Below, one piece after another: positions 26,051-33,484 of a DNA stretch of 41,904 nt (its first letter is position 1; the number at the start of each line of letters is the position of its first letter). Source of the stretch: Ekhidna sp. (GTDB lineage: Bacteria > Bacteroidota > Bacteroidia > Cytophagales > Cyclobacteriaceae); contig JABSPG010000007.1 in the NCBI GenBank assembly GCA_013214445.1, positions 1-41,904 of the forward strand. Direction: 5' to 3'. The position numbers were made by a program, and so were the translations under genes. The notes under the pieces are model-generated. The model saw only the letters and a program-made list of their open reading frames with translations. It did no database searches and was not told the origin of the DNA.

Positions 26051-26273
26051 ATTGCCTCCTAATATTTATTTTTCCGTTTATGTTCAGCACACCGTTATAT
26101 GCAAATTTGCATCCAGTTTCTGCATGAGTTTTATGTACTACATGTACACCTAACTGTTTAAGCTTCTTCTTTAGAAACTCTATCTCAGCTAGCGTAGCAC
26201 TACGTAAACCTACAACTGACTTCTTACGTCTGTTCTGTTTAGTTCTTTCTACTACTTTGTGTCCGTAGTACAT
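26043..26273 (-). CDS. small basic protein of unknown function
   Basis: 76 residues from ATG 26273 (MYYGHKVVERTKQNRRKKS), with AGGAG upstream. An upstream in-frame extension runs into the tRNA-like gene and is not used. The protein is strongly basic in the first 45 residues with an Arg/Lys-rich helix (TLAEIEFLKKKLKQLGVHVV) and could bind nucleic acid. It is the first gene after the tRNA/hairpin region. Confidence 0.55.
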   Translation of the reverse strand: MYYGHKVVERTKQNRRKKSVVGLRSATLAEIEFLKKKLKQLGVHVVHKTHAETGCKFAYNGVLNINGKINIRRQYA

Positions 26274-26293
26274 AAGTACTCCTATTAAATTGA

Positions 26294-26409
26294 TAGAGGG
26301 TGTAGGATTCGAACCTACGGGATTACTGTTCAAGTACTTAGAAGTACAAGGAATCTCCAACACGCCTTTGGATACGTTTGCTTGCCTTAAGCCACTCAGC
26401 CAACCCTCT
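26294..26409 (-). tRNA. tRNA-like gene, class II type, anticodon not resolved
   Basis: The acceptor arms AGAGGGT (26403-26409) and ACCCTCT (26295-26301) pair perfectly with discriminator A at 26294. The T-arm GTAGG/TTCGAAT/CCTAC is canonical. The D-arm GCTGAGTGGCTTAAGGC is of the Ser/Leu type. The total of 116 bases is about 25-30 longer than a class II tRNA, and I cannot fold a standard five-pair anticodon stem with U33. A GTACT/AGTAC hairpin could be a variable arm. CCA is not encoded. It may be an insertion-bearing, decayed or unusual tRNA. Confidence 0.55.
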
Positions 26410-26415
26410 TTAAAA

Positions 26416-26506
26416 TGCTCTTACAACTATATACTAATCAGCCCCTATAAGGACACTATCTGATTTTAGTCCTACTCGGTCAGGGTAGTATATATGTGTA
26501 AGAACA
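26416..26506 (-). repeat. long inverted repeat with TTCTTACA-type ends
   Basis: Bases 26416-26436 and 26486-26506 match as inverted repeats at 18 of 21 positions, enclosing 49 bases that hold an inner AGGAC/GTCCT pair. The right arm (TGTAAGAA) can alternatively pair with TTCTTACA near 26537-26545. It separates the two tRNA-like genes and could be an RNase III-type processing hairpin. Confidence 0.7.
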
Positions 26507-26638
26507 CTGCCTATCTGGACAATACCATCTTTGAGTATTCTTACATCTATTTATGACACTCCACACTGTCACACGTTGCTTTTACGTACGCTATTACAAC
26601 CATCGGTACTGCATAGATACAGCTTTCTTGCTTAAAAT
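26507..26638. other. non-coding spacer between hairpin and tRNA-like gene
   Basis: No reading frame with a ribosome site on the minus strand. It holds a TTCTTACA element near 26537 able to compete with the neighbouring hairpin arm and a short CACTCCACACTGTCACAC stretch. No other structure is evident. Confidence 0.5.
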
Positions 26639-26718
26639 TGGTGGACAGAAGCGGGTTCGAACCGCTACCAGTGCATATTTCATAGATGCCTAGACCTCCC
26701 AATTGGCCTCACCTGCCC
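26639..26718 (-). tRNA. tRNA-like gene with encoded CCA, anticodon uncertain (ATG by position)
   Basis: Acceptor GGGCAGG (26712-26718) pairs with TCTGTCC (26643-26649) using two G-U pairs; discriminator A and CCA (26639-26641) are encoded. The T-arm AGCGG/TTCGAAC/CCGCT is perfect and the D-arm AGGC/GTCT contains GG. The loop CTATGAA has the right form (U33, purine 37), giving anticodon ATG, but the stem GGCAT/ATATG has only three of five pairs. An alternative register with four pairs puts TATGAAA in the loop and loses U33. The amino-acid identity is therefore not assigned. Confidence 0.65.
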
Positions 26719-26724
26719 GTTAAA

Positions 26725-26846
26725 TGTTCTTACAAAAGGCTCTATTAAAGTGTACACCACCTCCTATCTATCTATGTTCTGCCGTCACATTGCATAGTTA
26801 TCATCCTAACCTCTGTTAGTAGGAGTATAGAGCTTTTGTAAGAACA
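26725..26846 (-). repeat. long inverted repeat downstream of the primase gene
   Basis: Bases 26725-26744 and 26828-26846 pair over 19 positions with one bulged base; the ends again read TGTTCTTACA/TGTAAGAACA. The 83-base interior has a nested CTCCTA/TAGGAG pair. In the transcript this hairpin lies just 5' of the CCA-bearing tRNA-like gene, and could guide cleavage that frees it. Confidence 0.75.
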
Positions 26847-27251
26847 CTAGTATTTAAGTGTCTTACAAGTCAATTTATATGTAGACAGTTTCACAACTTG
26901 TCTAGGTCGTTTCTACCCTTTATAACGCTCCGCATACTTCACTGTTATACTCTAGCTAGTTGAGCCTACACCATCTTTATACAGTACTAAGGCACTTAAG
27001 CTACTCAGTAGGTGTCTGTAGGCATGTCACTGCTTAGAAGGATAAATTCTTAACGTCTCATTTAACATTTACGAGTAGTTTTGAGTGTATTACTATCCAC
27101 TTTAATTACACTTGCGGTCAAGGCGTAACGACTACGAATCGAATACCTATCAAGGCGTGTAATGAGTTCCTGCTGCTAGGTCGCAATTAATAACCAATAA
27201 GGAGGAATAAAAAGGTATTGCAGCAGGGAGCTTTCGCCCACAGTTGTTGTG
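26847..27251. other. 405-base non-coding region after the primase-helicase gene
   Basis: No supported gene on either strand. It contains ACAAGT/ACTTGT arms near 26865-26900, two copies of CAAGGCGT (near 27119 and 27151), and a perfect 8-base inverted repeat (27169-27176 with 27220-27227) right after the primase stop. A T-rich stretch lies in the loop of the last element, so it is not a simple terminator. The stop-proximal hairpin may protect the 3' end of the primase mRNA. Confidence 0.5.
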
Positions 27252-28940
27252 TTAAATCTTCTTATCTTCATACATTTCATTTTCCCATTCCTTTTGGAAT
27301 AGTCTACCTGTGTACGGGTCATAGTAAGTTTTAACGAAGCCTGTCTTACCAAACTTACGAGCTTTAACTATACGTATTAATGAACAGTTAGGGTCGTTAG
27401 CTTGTTGGTTACGTTCGAAACCTAACATAGCATGGCTATATCTTTGCAACGCTCTTGAGCCTGTGAACTGGTTAGGTTTAACTACACCACCACTTTCATG
27501 AGGTCTAGAGTTCTTATCAGGTGCATTAAGATGGCTATACAAGAAGAAAGTTATTTTAAACTTCTTACCCATATCTACACAATCTTTAGCCAAAGAACCT
27601 ATGAAATCATTACGTTCTGTAGCAGACATGCCCTCTGTCAATGTAGTCAAGTTATCTATAAATACATTGTCTAGGTAATGTGCTTTAGACTTAATCATTT
27701 GCTTCATAGAAGTCCAATCAGTCTCAGGGTCTACTGACTCTTCACTATCCCATAGCTCTATGTTATCAGATAGCCTCATAGCTGTAGCTCTAAACTGGTC
27801 ACGGTCGAAGTCTGTATCAGGCACATGGTAAGTAATAGAATCTACTTTACCTGCTATGTTCTGTACTGACTCTATCTTGGTCTCTTCTAGAAACATACCT
27901 AGTGAGTTCCAACCATGCTCTAAAGCATTGTGTGCAGCTAGTTCATGTGCAGTTAGTGTTTTACCACTACCTGTACCACCACCTATAGAGATTACTTCAC
28001 CTAGTCGCTGTCCATAGAATTGGTCTGTTAACCACTTCCAAGGGTAAGATAATCCCCACTTTACAGGTTCAAGTGCTTCCTCAATAATAGATGATATTTG
28101 AATAGCTTGTACATCTAACTCAGCTGACGCTCTAAATATTACAGCATCACGAGTAGCTTTAAGTTTACCTTCTTGCAGACACTTATTAGCATCTTTGTAA
28201 GGCAACGTAGCAGACATACATTTAGGTAGTATGCGCTTAACATCTTTAGCAGCAGCCTTACCTTGTTCATCACCATCAAATACAAGTACTACATTTTCCC
28301 ATATTGCTTCTATTTCCTTTAAGTGTTTAGCAATACACTTACGTGCATCTTTAACACCTCTAGGTAGAGACACTACAGCATAGTCATTGTTTTTGTACTG
28401 TGCACTATTCATTTCTCTAAGGATATGTCTTAATGCAATTGCATCTTCTTCACCCTCAGTTATGTATAAGTATTTACCACCAATCTTCTTAGCGATTTCC
28501 CAACCATATAAGTCAGCACCTTGTGTATTACCTACACTCCACATTACCTTCTTATTAAGCAGCTTGACTTTATAGCCTGATAGCTTCTTGTTACAAGTAA
28601 ATGGGTGTGCAATAGCATAAGGAGTTTTACCATCATACTCATTGTATAACAGCTTAACATGATAGAAGTCCCAGTCTTCAATAGGGATAGCACGATGGTT
28701 ATAGTGCAAGCTTCCACACGCACGTATCTCCTGTATATCTTCAGCTATTTCTGCTTGAGACTTCTTTACTACTTTAGTAGGGTCAGGTGGGTTATCACCA
28801 TAAGGGTCTTTTACAAAGCTTCCACAACTGAAACAAGTACCTGTGAAGGTGTCGTTATCGTTTACAAAGACCTGTAAAGATTTATTAGGTGAGCTACAAT
28901 TAGGGTCGTCATGAAATATCTTTTCGTAACAGGATGACAT
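27252..28940 (-). CDS. primase-helicase, T7 gp4-like
   Basis: 562 residues (T7: 566), start ATG 28940 with AGGAG. The N-terminal zinc motif uses CFSCG (36-39) plus earlier Cys/His residues (C4, H10, C15), an unusual first half. The TOPRIM primase core has YITEGEEDAIAL and VLVFDGDEQG. The helicase has Walker A GGGTGSGKT near 317-326, Walker B-like NVFIDNLTTL, and the C-terminal conserved KARKFGKTG. It unwinds DNA 5'-3' and makes primers. The C-terminus is DKKI after an acidic ENEMYED stretch, instead of a terminal Phe. A copy of its 3' end exists at 33634-33764. Confidence 0.93.
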   Translation of the reverse strand: MSSCYEKIFHDDPNCSSPNKSLQVFVNDNDTFTGTCFSCGSFVKDPYGDNPPDPTKVVKKSQAEIAEDIQEIRACGSLHYNHRAIPIEDWDFYHVKLLYNEYDGKTPYAIAHPFTCNKKLSGYKVKLLNKKVMWSVGNTQGADLYGWEIAKKIGGKYLYITEGEEDAIALRHILREMNSAQYKNNDYAVVSLPRGVKDARKCIAKHLKEIEAIWENVVLVFDGDEQGKAAAKDVKRILPKCMSATLPYKDANKCLQEGKLKATRDAVIFRASAELDVQAIQISSIIEEALEPVKWGLSYPWKWLTDQFYGQRLGEVISIGGGTGSGKTLTAHELAAHNALEHGWNSLGMFLEETKIESVQNIAGKVDSITYHVPDTDFDRDQFRATAMRLSDNIELWDSEESVDPETDWTSMKQMIKSKAHYLDNVFIDNLTTLTEGMSATERNDFIGSLAKDCVDMGKKFKITFFLYSHLNAPDKNSRPHESGGVVKPNQFTGSRALQRYSHAMLGFERNQQANDPNCSLIRIVKARKFGKTGFVKTYYDPYTGRLFQKEWENEMYEDKKI

Positions 28941-28949
28941 AGTGTACTC

Positions 28950-29690
28950 CTATTCTGAAAGTAGTTTTAAGGCTTCTATAGATAATTCTAAGTTCTCTTT
29001 ATGAGCCTTTTTAGCTCGTCTAGAGGTTTCTGCCTTAGTTTGTAATTTATAAATTTGCGCTGATAGACCAAAAGCTATGTCGGCTTCTTGAGAGATACCA
29101 GACTCTAACATTTTAATGTTATGTCTAAGTACTTCCTTCCTATGCTCGTTTGTCTTGGCATGTTCATCTTCTCTATCCCAAAACAAGTTTTCTGCATGGT
29201 TTAAGTTACGTGCAATAAGTTCTTCATTCATACCATATCTAGTACAGTACTCACGTTGCTTCTGTTTAGCACGTTCTAGTCGTTTAAGTTGGTTCATTGT
29301 TCTATCTACCTTCTTTGAGTCTGTTTGGTCTAAGTTGTCATAAGCAGTAACAAGTAATATATCTACAGCTTCAATTATGTCTACAGGAGTGCCTAGAGGC
29401 AGATTCGTTGTAAAGCCTACATTCCTCTTGCGAGTTGCACTGCTATAGACGTTTTTCCAAGCTAGGTCACGCCACACCACTATGGTATGGTATGCAGTAT
29501 GAAACATATCAGCTATGTCTTTAATATGCACATGCTTACCATATATATACATTCTATAGTTCTTTGAGTTAGTCACGCTTTGGCGCTTAATAATAATAGC
29601 ACCATGCTCTACAGCATACCTAAAACCTGCTTTAGTTTTAAATATTCGTATGCCGCCTAAGATTAGGTCGCTTCTACTATGATGCAGCAT
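28950..29690 (-). CDS. protein of unknown function with helix-turn-helix and coiled coil
   Basis: 246 residues, start ATG 29690 with AGAGGT upstream, overlapping the previous stop. Residues ~45-75 (MYIYGKHVHIKDIADMFHTAYHTIVVWRDL) look like a helix-turn-helix. From ~125 on it is a long charged coiled coil (TMNQLKRLERAKQKQREYC; KAETSRRAKKAHKENLEL). It lies directly before the primase-helicase, so a DNA-binding or helicase-loading role is possible, but nothing identifies a family. Confidence 0.6.
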   Translation of the reverse strand: MLHHSRSDLILGGIRIFKTKAGFRYAVEHGAIIIKRQSVTNSKNYRMYIYGKHVHIKDIADMFHTAYHTIVVWRDLAWKNVYSSATRKRNVGFTTNLPLGTPVDIIEAVDILLVTAYDNLDQTDSKKVDRTMNQLKRLERAKQKQREYCTRYGMNEELIARNLNHAENLFWDREDEHAKTNEHRKEVLRHNIKMLESGISQEADIAFGLSAQIYKLQTKAETSRRAKKAHKENLELSIEALKLLSE

Positions 29691-29979
29691 TATCTAATAC
29701 CTCTACTACTTTTGTATAAGCATCACCTGTTAGGGCTTGCATTAATGTATTGTGGTACACACCTATAGCAATAGACATAGGACTTTGCATATCCTGTGTA
29801 ACTAGGCTTAGTGCATATTCATGGGCTTCTACTACAGTTTCTTTAGTAGCAAAAATACCCATCTTGTTATCTAGTATAGTAGCTACTGGAACTACTAGTT
29901 GAGTTTTCTTTTCTTGTACGTTAGTACGTAAAGGCTTATCTTTACAATGTACTAAACATGATAACTGTTTTTCTGGCAT
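29677..29979 (-). CDS. protein of unknown function
   Basis: 100 residues from ATG 29979 (MPEKQLSCLVHCKDK), with GGAGG upstream. Mixed alpha/beta, with VVPVATILDNKMGIFATKET and a helical C-terminus. It is the first gene after a terminator and a promoter-like sequence (30016-30099) and overlaps the next gene, so it probably opens a transcription unit leading into the primase-helicase. No family recognised. Confidence 0.55.
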   Translation of the reverse strand: MPEKQLSCLVHCKDKPLRTNVQEKKTQLVVPVATILDNKMGIFATKETVVEAHEYALSLVTQDMQSPMSIAIGVYHNTLMQALTGDAYTKVVEVLDNAAS

Positions 29980-30015
29980 GGTAGCCTCCAATGTAAATTA
30001 ATATATAACAGTATT

Positions 30016-30044
30016 GGTACTCTTATATAGTAACTCGGTAATAA
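30016..30044 (-). promoter_or_regulatory. T7-type promoter-like sequence
   Basis: Minus strand ACCGAGTTACTATATAAGAG matches the T7 consensus at CGAxT and ACTATA, with a purine-rich start after it. It lies directly after a terminator and before the 29979 gene. It differs from the GCTGACTTAG motif near the RNA polymerase gene, so it might instead be a host-type promoter with TATATA as -10. One occurrence only. Confidence 0.35.
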
Positions 30045-30050
30045 GGTGAG

Positions 30051-30099
30051 AAAAAATACCCACATGGTTTCCATTTTAATCTGGAGGCTATGTGGGTAT
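30051..30099 (-). terminator. rho-independent terminator
   Basis: A perfect 10-bp stem (30056-30065 with 30090-30099) carries an inner TCCA/TGGA pair and an eight-base loop; on the minus strand it is followed by six T. It ends the transcript of the 30135-30521 gene. The spacing to a promoter-like sequence just downstream marks a transcription-unit boundary. Confidence 0.85.
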
Positions 30100-30134
30100 A
30101 AGTAAGTAGTACTATGCAGTACTACCTAAAGGTT

Positions 30135-30521
30135 CTAGAACAACTCATCTTCTGCACCGGCTTCAACAGGAGCAGTTTCAGTAGTTTCAGCAGTGTCAGT
30201 AGCTTCAGTAGCTTCAGTAGCATCTACTTTAGCAGGAGTAGGAGTATCAAATACAGTTTGCTCTACAGCTTCAACACCTGTTAAATCTACACCAGCACCA
30301 ACTAAGAATGCTAATACTGATTCAACAACAGTTTGCTTTTGCTTACGATTACGGTCAATAAGGCCATTAGTGTTTAAGTAAGCTTGTACAGGCACAGCAA
30401 TGATTTCAGCTGAATCTAATACATTTTGGTGTGCTTGAGCAAGAGCCATATCGTTGAACTCTTTACCATCTGAAGTTTTGATTACTTGTACTGATACTGC
30501 TTCTAGTGTGAATTTAGACAT
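30135..30521 (-). CDS. protein of unknown function with SSB-like acidic tail
   Basis: 128 residues from ATG 30521 (MSKFTLEAVSVQ), with GGAAA upstream. Residues 1-80 are mixed alpha/beta (VQVIKTSDGKEFNDMALAQA; VVESVLAFLVGAGVDLTG). The last 40 are a Thr/Ala/Glu linker ending EAGAEDELF. The acidic tail with terminal Phe resembles the partner-docking tail of gp2.5-type SSBs. The gene has its own terminator, suggesting high expression. A replisome accessory role is inferred only from the tail. Confidence 0.65.
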   Translation of the reverse strand: MSKFTLEAVSVQVIKTSDGKEFNDMALAQAHQNVLDSAEIIAVPVQAYLNTNGLIDRNRKQKQTVVESVLAFLVGAGVDLTGVEAVEQTVFDTPTPAKVDATEATEATDTAETTETAPVEAGAEDELF

Positions 30522-30577
30522 AATTTTTATTTCCAATATTTAATTTTAAGTTAAGTTTCTCTACATCATGTGTAGTG

Positions 30578-31252
30578 TTAGGTTAAAAGTACTTTCTGTA
30601 TGACCTTTCTAGCCCATACAGACTCGGTACTCTCATCGAGTTTTAGTGGAGTATCTTGACACTTCCACAGTTGTATACATGTGTACTTAGTTAGTTTACC
30701 CTCGGGATGAAGGTGAAGTCTGTTTCTACTATATCTATAGTTGAAGTACAGTTCTTCTTTAAACGAATCTATTAAACGATTACGTGGTACAGCAGTAGGC
30801 GGAGGCATTTGTGCTAGTGTGTGAGCCAAGTTTATCACATTGACTATCGATGCACCTAGTACATTTGTCTTCGTATCTAAAGCCATTTGTATGCTGTATT
30901 TGATAATACTTTCTGTAGCACTTAAGTTACGCTTTGAAGCATAATTAAAATACTGAGGTAAGCATTTACCATGTACAGTAACACCACGTTCATGTATACG
31001 TTCACATTCTTGAGCAGCAGCCATCAATACATCTGTACCCATGTAGCGCATTAGTTCTAGTGATACATAAGTACCACGTAGAATATTTACTACATCTCTC
31101 AGTGATTGCTTCTTCCAACCCAAGTTTGCTACGTTTCCATCAATACTTGTCCAGTTAACAACAATACGTTCAGCCGCAAGGACATGCATATCATTCTCTT
31201 CTAGCCAAGCTTTGACAATTTCTAGTACTACTATTTGGGGATCTTCCACCAT
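30578..31252 (-). CDS. protein of unknown function
   Basis: 224 residues, start ATG 31252 with AGGAGG close upstream. Largely helical with a basic C-terminal half (RNRLIDSFKEELYFNYRYSRNRLHLHP; ESVWARKVIQKVLLT). No catalytic motif is evident. It contains one of only two GATC sites noticed in the window. Neighbours are also unknown, so no role can be proposed. Confidence 0.55.
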   Translation of the reverse strand: MVEDPQIVVLEIVKAWLEENDMHVLAAERIVVNWTSIDGNVANLGWKKQSLRDVVNILRGTYVSLELMRYMGTDVLMAAAQECERIHERGVTVHGKCLPQYFNYASKRNLSATESIIKYSIQMALDTKTNVLGASIVNVINLAHTLAQMPPPTAVPRNRLIDSFKEELYFNYRYSRNRLHLHPEGKLTKYTCIQLWKCQDTPLKLDESTESVWARKVIQKVLLT

Positions 31253-31262
31253 AGCCTCCTAG

Positions 31263-31616
31263 TTAGCTCTGTTTCCCAACAGTACTTAATTCTTCTAATA
31301 CAAGACCGAACAAGTAATGAGATACCTGTTGTACAGTATTGCTAGGGTCAGCTTCTGCTGCTGTGCCCATTTGACTCCATAAGAATCCTAAAGCATCACG
31401 AGTAATACCTTGTGCAATTAAAGCTGATGTGTACTGTGTTAAGTACCTCACTGTAGCTGCTTCGGTGTCTTCGTTCTTACCTTGAATAACTAGCACAACT
31501 GCTGCACCAGTGAATACACCTTGCAATATACAAGTTGCTTCTGCTGTTACATCTACAGTACTTTGTTCAGTGCTGGTATCGGTGTTGCTGTTAGTGTGTT
31601 CAATATTTTCTGACAT
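31263..31616 (-). CDS. protein of unknown function
   Basis: 117 residues, start ATG 31616, overlapping the 3' end of the nucleotidyltransferase-like gene by 64 bases. A 25-residue Ser/Thr/Asn/Glu-rich disordered start is followed by a helical domain (CILQGVFTGAAVVLVIQGK; ATVRYLTQYTSALIAQGI). The hydrophobic stretch near 30-45 is too short to call a membrane segment. No family recognised. Confidence 0.55.
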   Translation of the reverse strand: MSENIEHTNSNTDTSTEQSTVDVTAEATCILQGVFTGAAVVLVIQGKNEDTEAATVRYLTQYTSALIAQGITRDALGFLWSQMGTAAEADPSNTVQQVSHYLFGLVLEELSTVGKQS

Positions 31617-32137
31617 TCTTTTGTATCCCAGTTAAGTTCATTTGCAAGTTTAATATTCTTTTCGTATCTCTCAGCAGGTATAATTGCACCGTCCAATACT
31701 GTTAAAGTACCAAAGTCTGCACTGTTACTAGGTAAGTACATAGGTGATGTATCACCTAACATAATAAACTGATTAATATTAAAGTCGAAGTTACCTAATA
31801 CATTAGTTATATCCATAAATGGTGCATTCCAAAGTACTATATCTATATTACCTTGTATCTTCATAACTTCACGCACACGAGGGTCGCCACTAGCACTAGG
31901 TGCTTCCGACTCATCAAACGCATTAACTAATAAGCCGCATTCATCTAGGTCTAATCTGAACCCTAGCCAGTCTATATACTCAGTATTGCCACAGACAATA
32001 ATATCTAAATCTTTTGGTGTTCGTCCAAAATGCAAGTCGCGAGGGTATCCACCTGCAACTGTCATATGTATATCATGTTTAGCTGCTAATGCTACTACCT
32101 GTTTATATTCAGGACTTAAGTGTATTTCATTACTCAT
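31553..32137 (-). CDS. nucleotidyltransferase-fold protein
   Basis: 194 residues, start ATG 32137. VAGGYPRDLHFGRTPKDLDIIV (near residues 27-48) has the GG...RD and DxD signature of the DNA polymerase beta-type nucleotidyltransferase superfamily, close in form to the head of CCA-adding enzymes; NIDIVLWN near 95 supplies a third Asp. It lacks the long helical tRNA-binding body of bacterial CCA enzymes. It might add nucleotides to RNA or protein. Two of the three tRNA-like genes here do not encode CCA, which makes tRNA end repair one option. Substrate cannot be read from sequence. Confidence 0.7.
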   Translation of the reverse strand: MSNEIHLSPEYKQVVALAAKHDIHMTVAGGYPRDLHFGRTPKDLDIIVCGNTEYIDWLGFRLDLDECGLLVNAFDESEAPSASGDPRVREVMKIQGNIDIVLWNAPFMDITNVLGNFDFNINQFIMLGDTSPMYLPSNSADFGTLTVLDGAIIPAERYEKNIKLANELNWDTKECQKILNTLTATPIPALNKVL

Positions 32138-32161
32138 TTTATATCCTATTAATTAGTTGAA

Positions 32162-32241
32162 TTTATTGCTCTACACTCTATCATCATCAACGCGAGGGAA
32201 ACCATCACGAAACCTGCGGACTAAGAGTGTAGAGCAATAAA
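32162..32241 (-). repeat. 18-bp perfect inverted repeat upstream of the nucleotidyltransferase gene
   Basis: Bases 32162-32179 and 32224-32241 are perfect inverted repeats enclosing 44 bases. In the minus-strand transcript the hairpin ends about 24 bases before the ATG at 32137. No T-run follows, so it is more likely an RNase III site or 5' stabiliser than a terminator. Confidence 0.8.
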
Positions 32242-32637
32242 CTCAGGGAGAAACAAAGGAGAAACTCCTAAGCCTATTGCAACCTAAATATTTTTATACT
32301 GGTGAAATTGGTTAAGTACTCCAGTGCCCAAGTTATACTCAAGTCACGGCTCTGAGTTGTATTTGTCAATCTCTGAGTTCTTGACTCCGTTCCAACCGGC
32401 ATCACTAAGCTACATATCGTCATGTAGTGCCAGTATCTACTTCCAATCATGCATACATACATGGATAGACCTTCTACTCTATCTGAGGGTATCTTTAGTC
32501 ACTCTTCAAGCACCCTTTACGAGCTGCACGTATCTTATACTCACACTTGCTTATGAGTTTGTATCGGGCTTATACTCCACGTTTGATACTTTTTGGGAGT
32601 CTCACACTACACATGTGAAATTTGTTTTAAGCGAGGT
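32242..32637. other. 396-base non-coding region, possibly a structured RNA
   Basis: No frame with a ribosome site is convincing; a 62-codon minus-strand frame (32274-32462) has no start signal and overlaps the structured part. ATACTGG (near 32297) pairs with CCAGTAT (near 32429), closing a region that contains GGCA/TGCC-type arms (32398-32431), ACTCAAG/CTTGACT arms and two copies of CTCTGAGTT. The 5' part repeats AGTATAAG-like blocks. This looks like a branched RNA element or a long leader. Confidence 0.45.
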
Positions 32638-32928
32638 TTAAGCGCCAAAAATCTTTTCAAAGTTTGCTATAGCTTTAGCACAGCCTTTAGCTTCTGCTCC
32701 AGCGTTAGACTCTTGTAGTTGCAAATATACAATCTCTATATTCAAATCTCCTGCAACTTTATCTTGATGCTCCTGTCTACGCTTTAACTCATTAGTAGCA
32801 TCGTTCATAATCTCTGTAAGACTACGTGGAGCTGGCTTTTTCACTGCTGGCATAATTAGTATAGACTTAGCTGTTGGCATATTTAATAGAGGCTTAACTG
32901 TCCGCTGTTTCTTCTTAAATCCAAACAT
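32638..32928 (-). CDS. small basic protein of unknown function
   Basis: 96 residues from ATG 32928 (MFGFKKKQRTVKP), with AAAAGGAAG upstream. A basic start (KKKQRTVKPLL, MPAVKKPAPRS) precedes a helical stretch (LTEIMNDATNELKRRQEHQD) and a C-terminal helix. No family recognised. Confidence 0.55.
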   Translation of the reverse strand: MFGFKKKQRTVKPLLNMPTAKSILIMPAVKKPAPRSLTEIMNDATNELKRRQEHQDKVAGDLNIEIVYLQLQESNAGAEAKGCAKAIANFEKIFGA

Positions 32929-33026
32929 AATACTTCCTTTTAAAGTCTTCAACAGAGGCTTACCTACTCGTCCACAAATAATATGTAGGGAGGGAGGGTG
33001 ACGCTTGAGAAGAGTTTATAAACTGG

Positions 33027-33443
33027 TTAAAAGATTTCGTCTCTAGTTGCTTCAACGTTTTCATCAGTAGTTATAGTTTCAACAGCAGTTTGTGCCGCTG
33101 TCTTTACTACTGGTGCTTGACTGTTCTGTACAGGTGCTTCGTTACCAACTGGACGGTTAGTTACATACTTAGCGATTTGCTCAGGTGTCATAGGTTGAAA
33201 TGATAAAGAGATATATCTTTGATTGCTACTTGCTTGAATATTGTTCCAACCACTGACCCACATCCATATGTTATTCACTAAACATCTACCACGTACGTTT
33301 GGATGATTGTCCTTAGTACGTTGTGTGTTTGGATATAATGCACCAGAGTTATCACGGTCATTACCTTGTGAACTAGGTTGTTGGTCTAAGAAGTCCATAC
33401 CGCTGTCTAATACAACGGGTGTTGCTGTTTGTTCAGTAGACAT
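33027..33443 (-). CDS. putative OB-like protein with SSB-type C-terminal tail
   Basis: 138 residues, start ATG 33443 with AGGAGAC upstream. The core NSGALYPNTQRTKDNHPNVRG, then CLVNNIWMWVSGW and QRYISLSFQPM follow a beta pattern seen in small phage/plasmid proteins related to DUF736. After a Pro/Gln/Ala linker the end is ATRDEIF, nearly identical to the SSB end in this phage (DDDEIF). A second ssDNA- or replisome-binding protein is a reasonable guess; the family link is weak. Confidence 0.6.
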   Translation of the reverse strand: MSTEQTATPVVLDSGMDFLDQQPSSQGNDRDNSGALYPNTQRTKDNHPNVRGRCLVNNIWMWVSGWNNIQASSNQRYISLSFQPMTPEQIAKYVTNRPVGNEAPVQNSQAPVVKTAAQTAVETITTDENVEATRDEIF

Positions 33444-33484
33444 TAGTAATGTCTCCTATATTAAGTTAATTAAGAATTTGAGGG

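Noticed and set aside
26274..26363. N-terminal extension of the 26043 gene to 26363
   Set aside because: The extension reads through a tRNA-like gene; ATG 26273 has AGGAG.
32274..32462. 62-codon minus-strand frame
   Set aside because: No ribosome site, unusual composition, and it covers the paired arms of a probable structured RNA.
32324..32641. 105-codon plus-strand frame
   Set aside because: Opposite to all supported genes, no start signal, low-complexity Ser/Leu composition of an antisense shadow.
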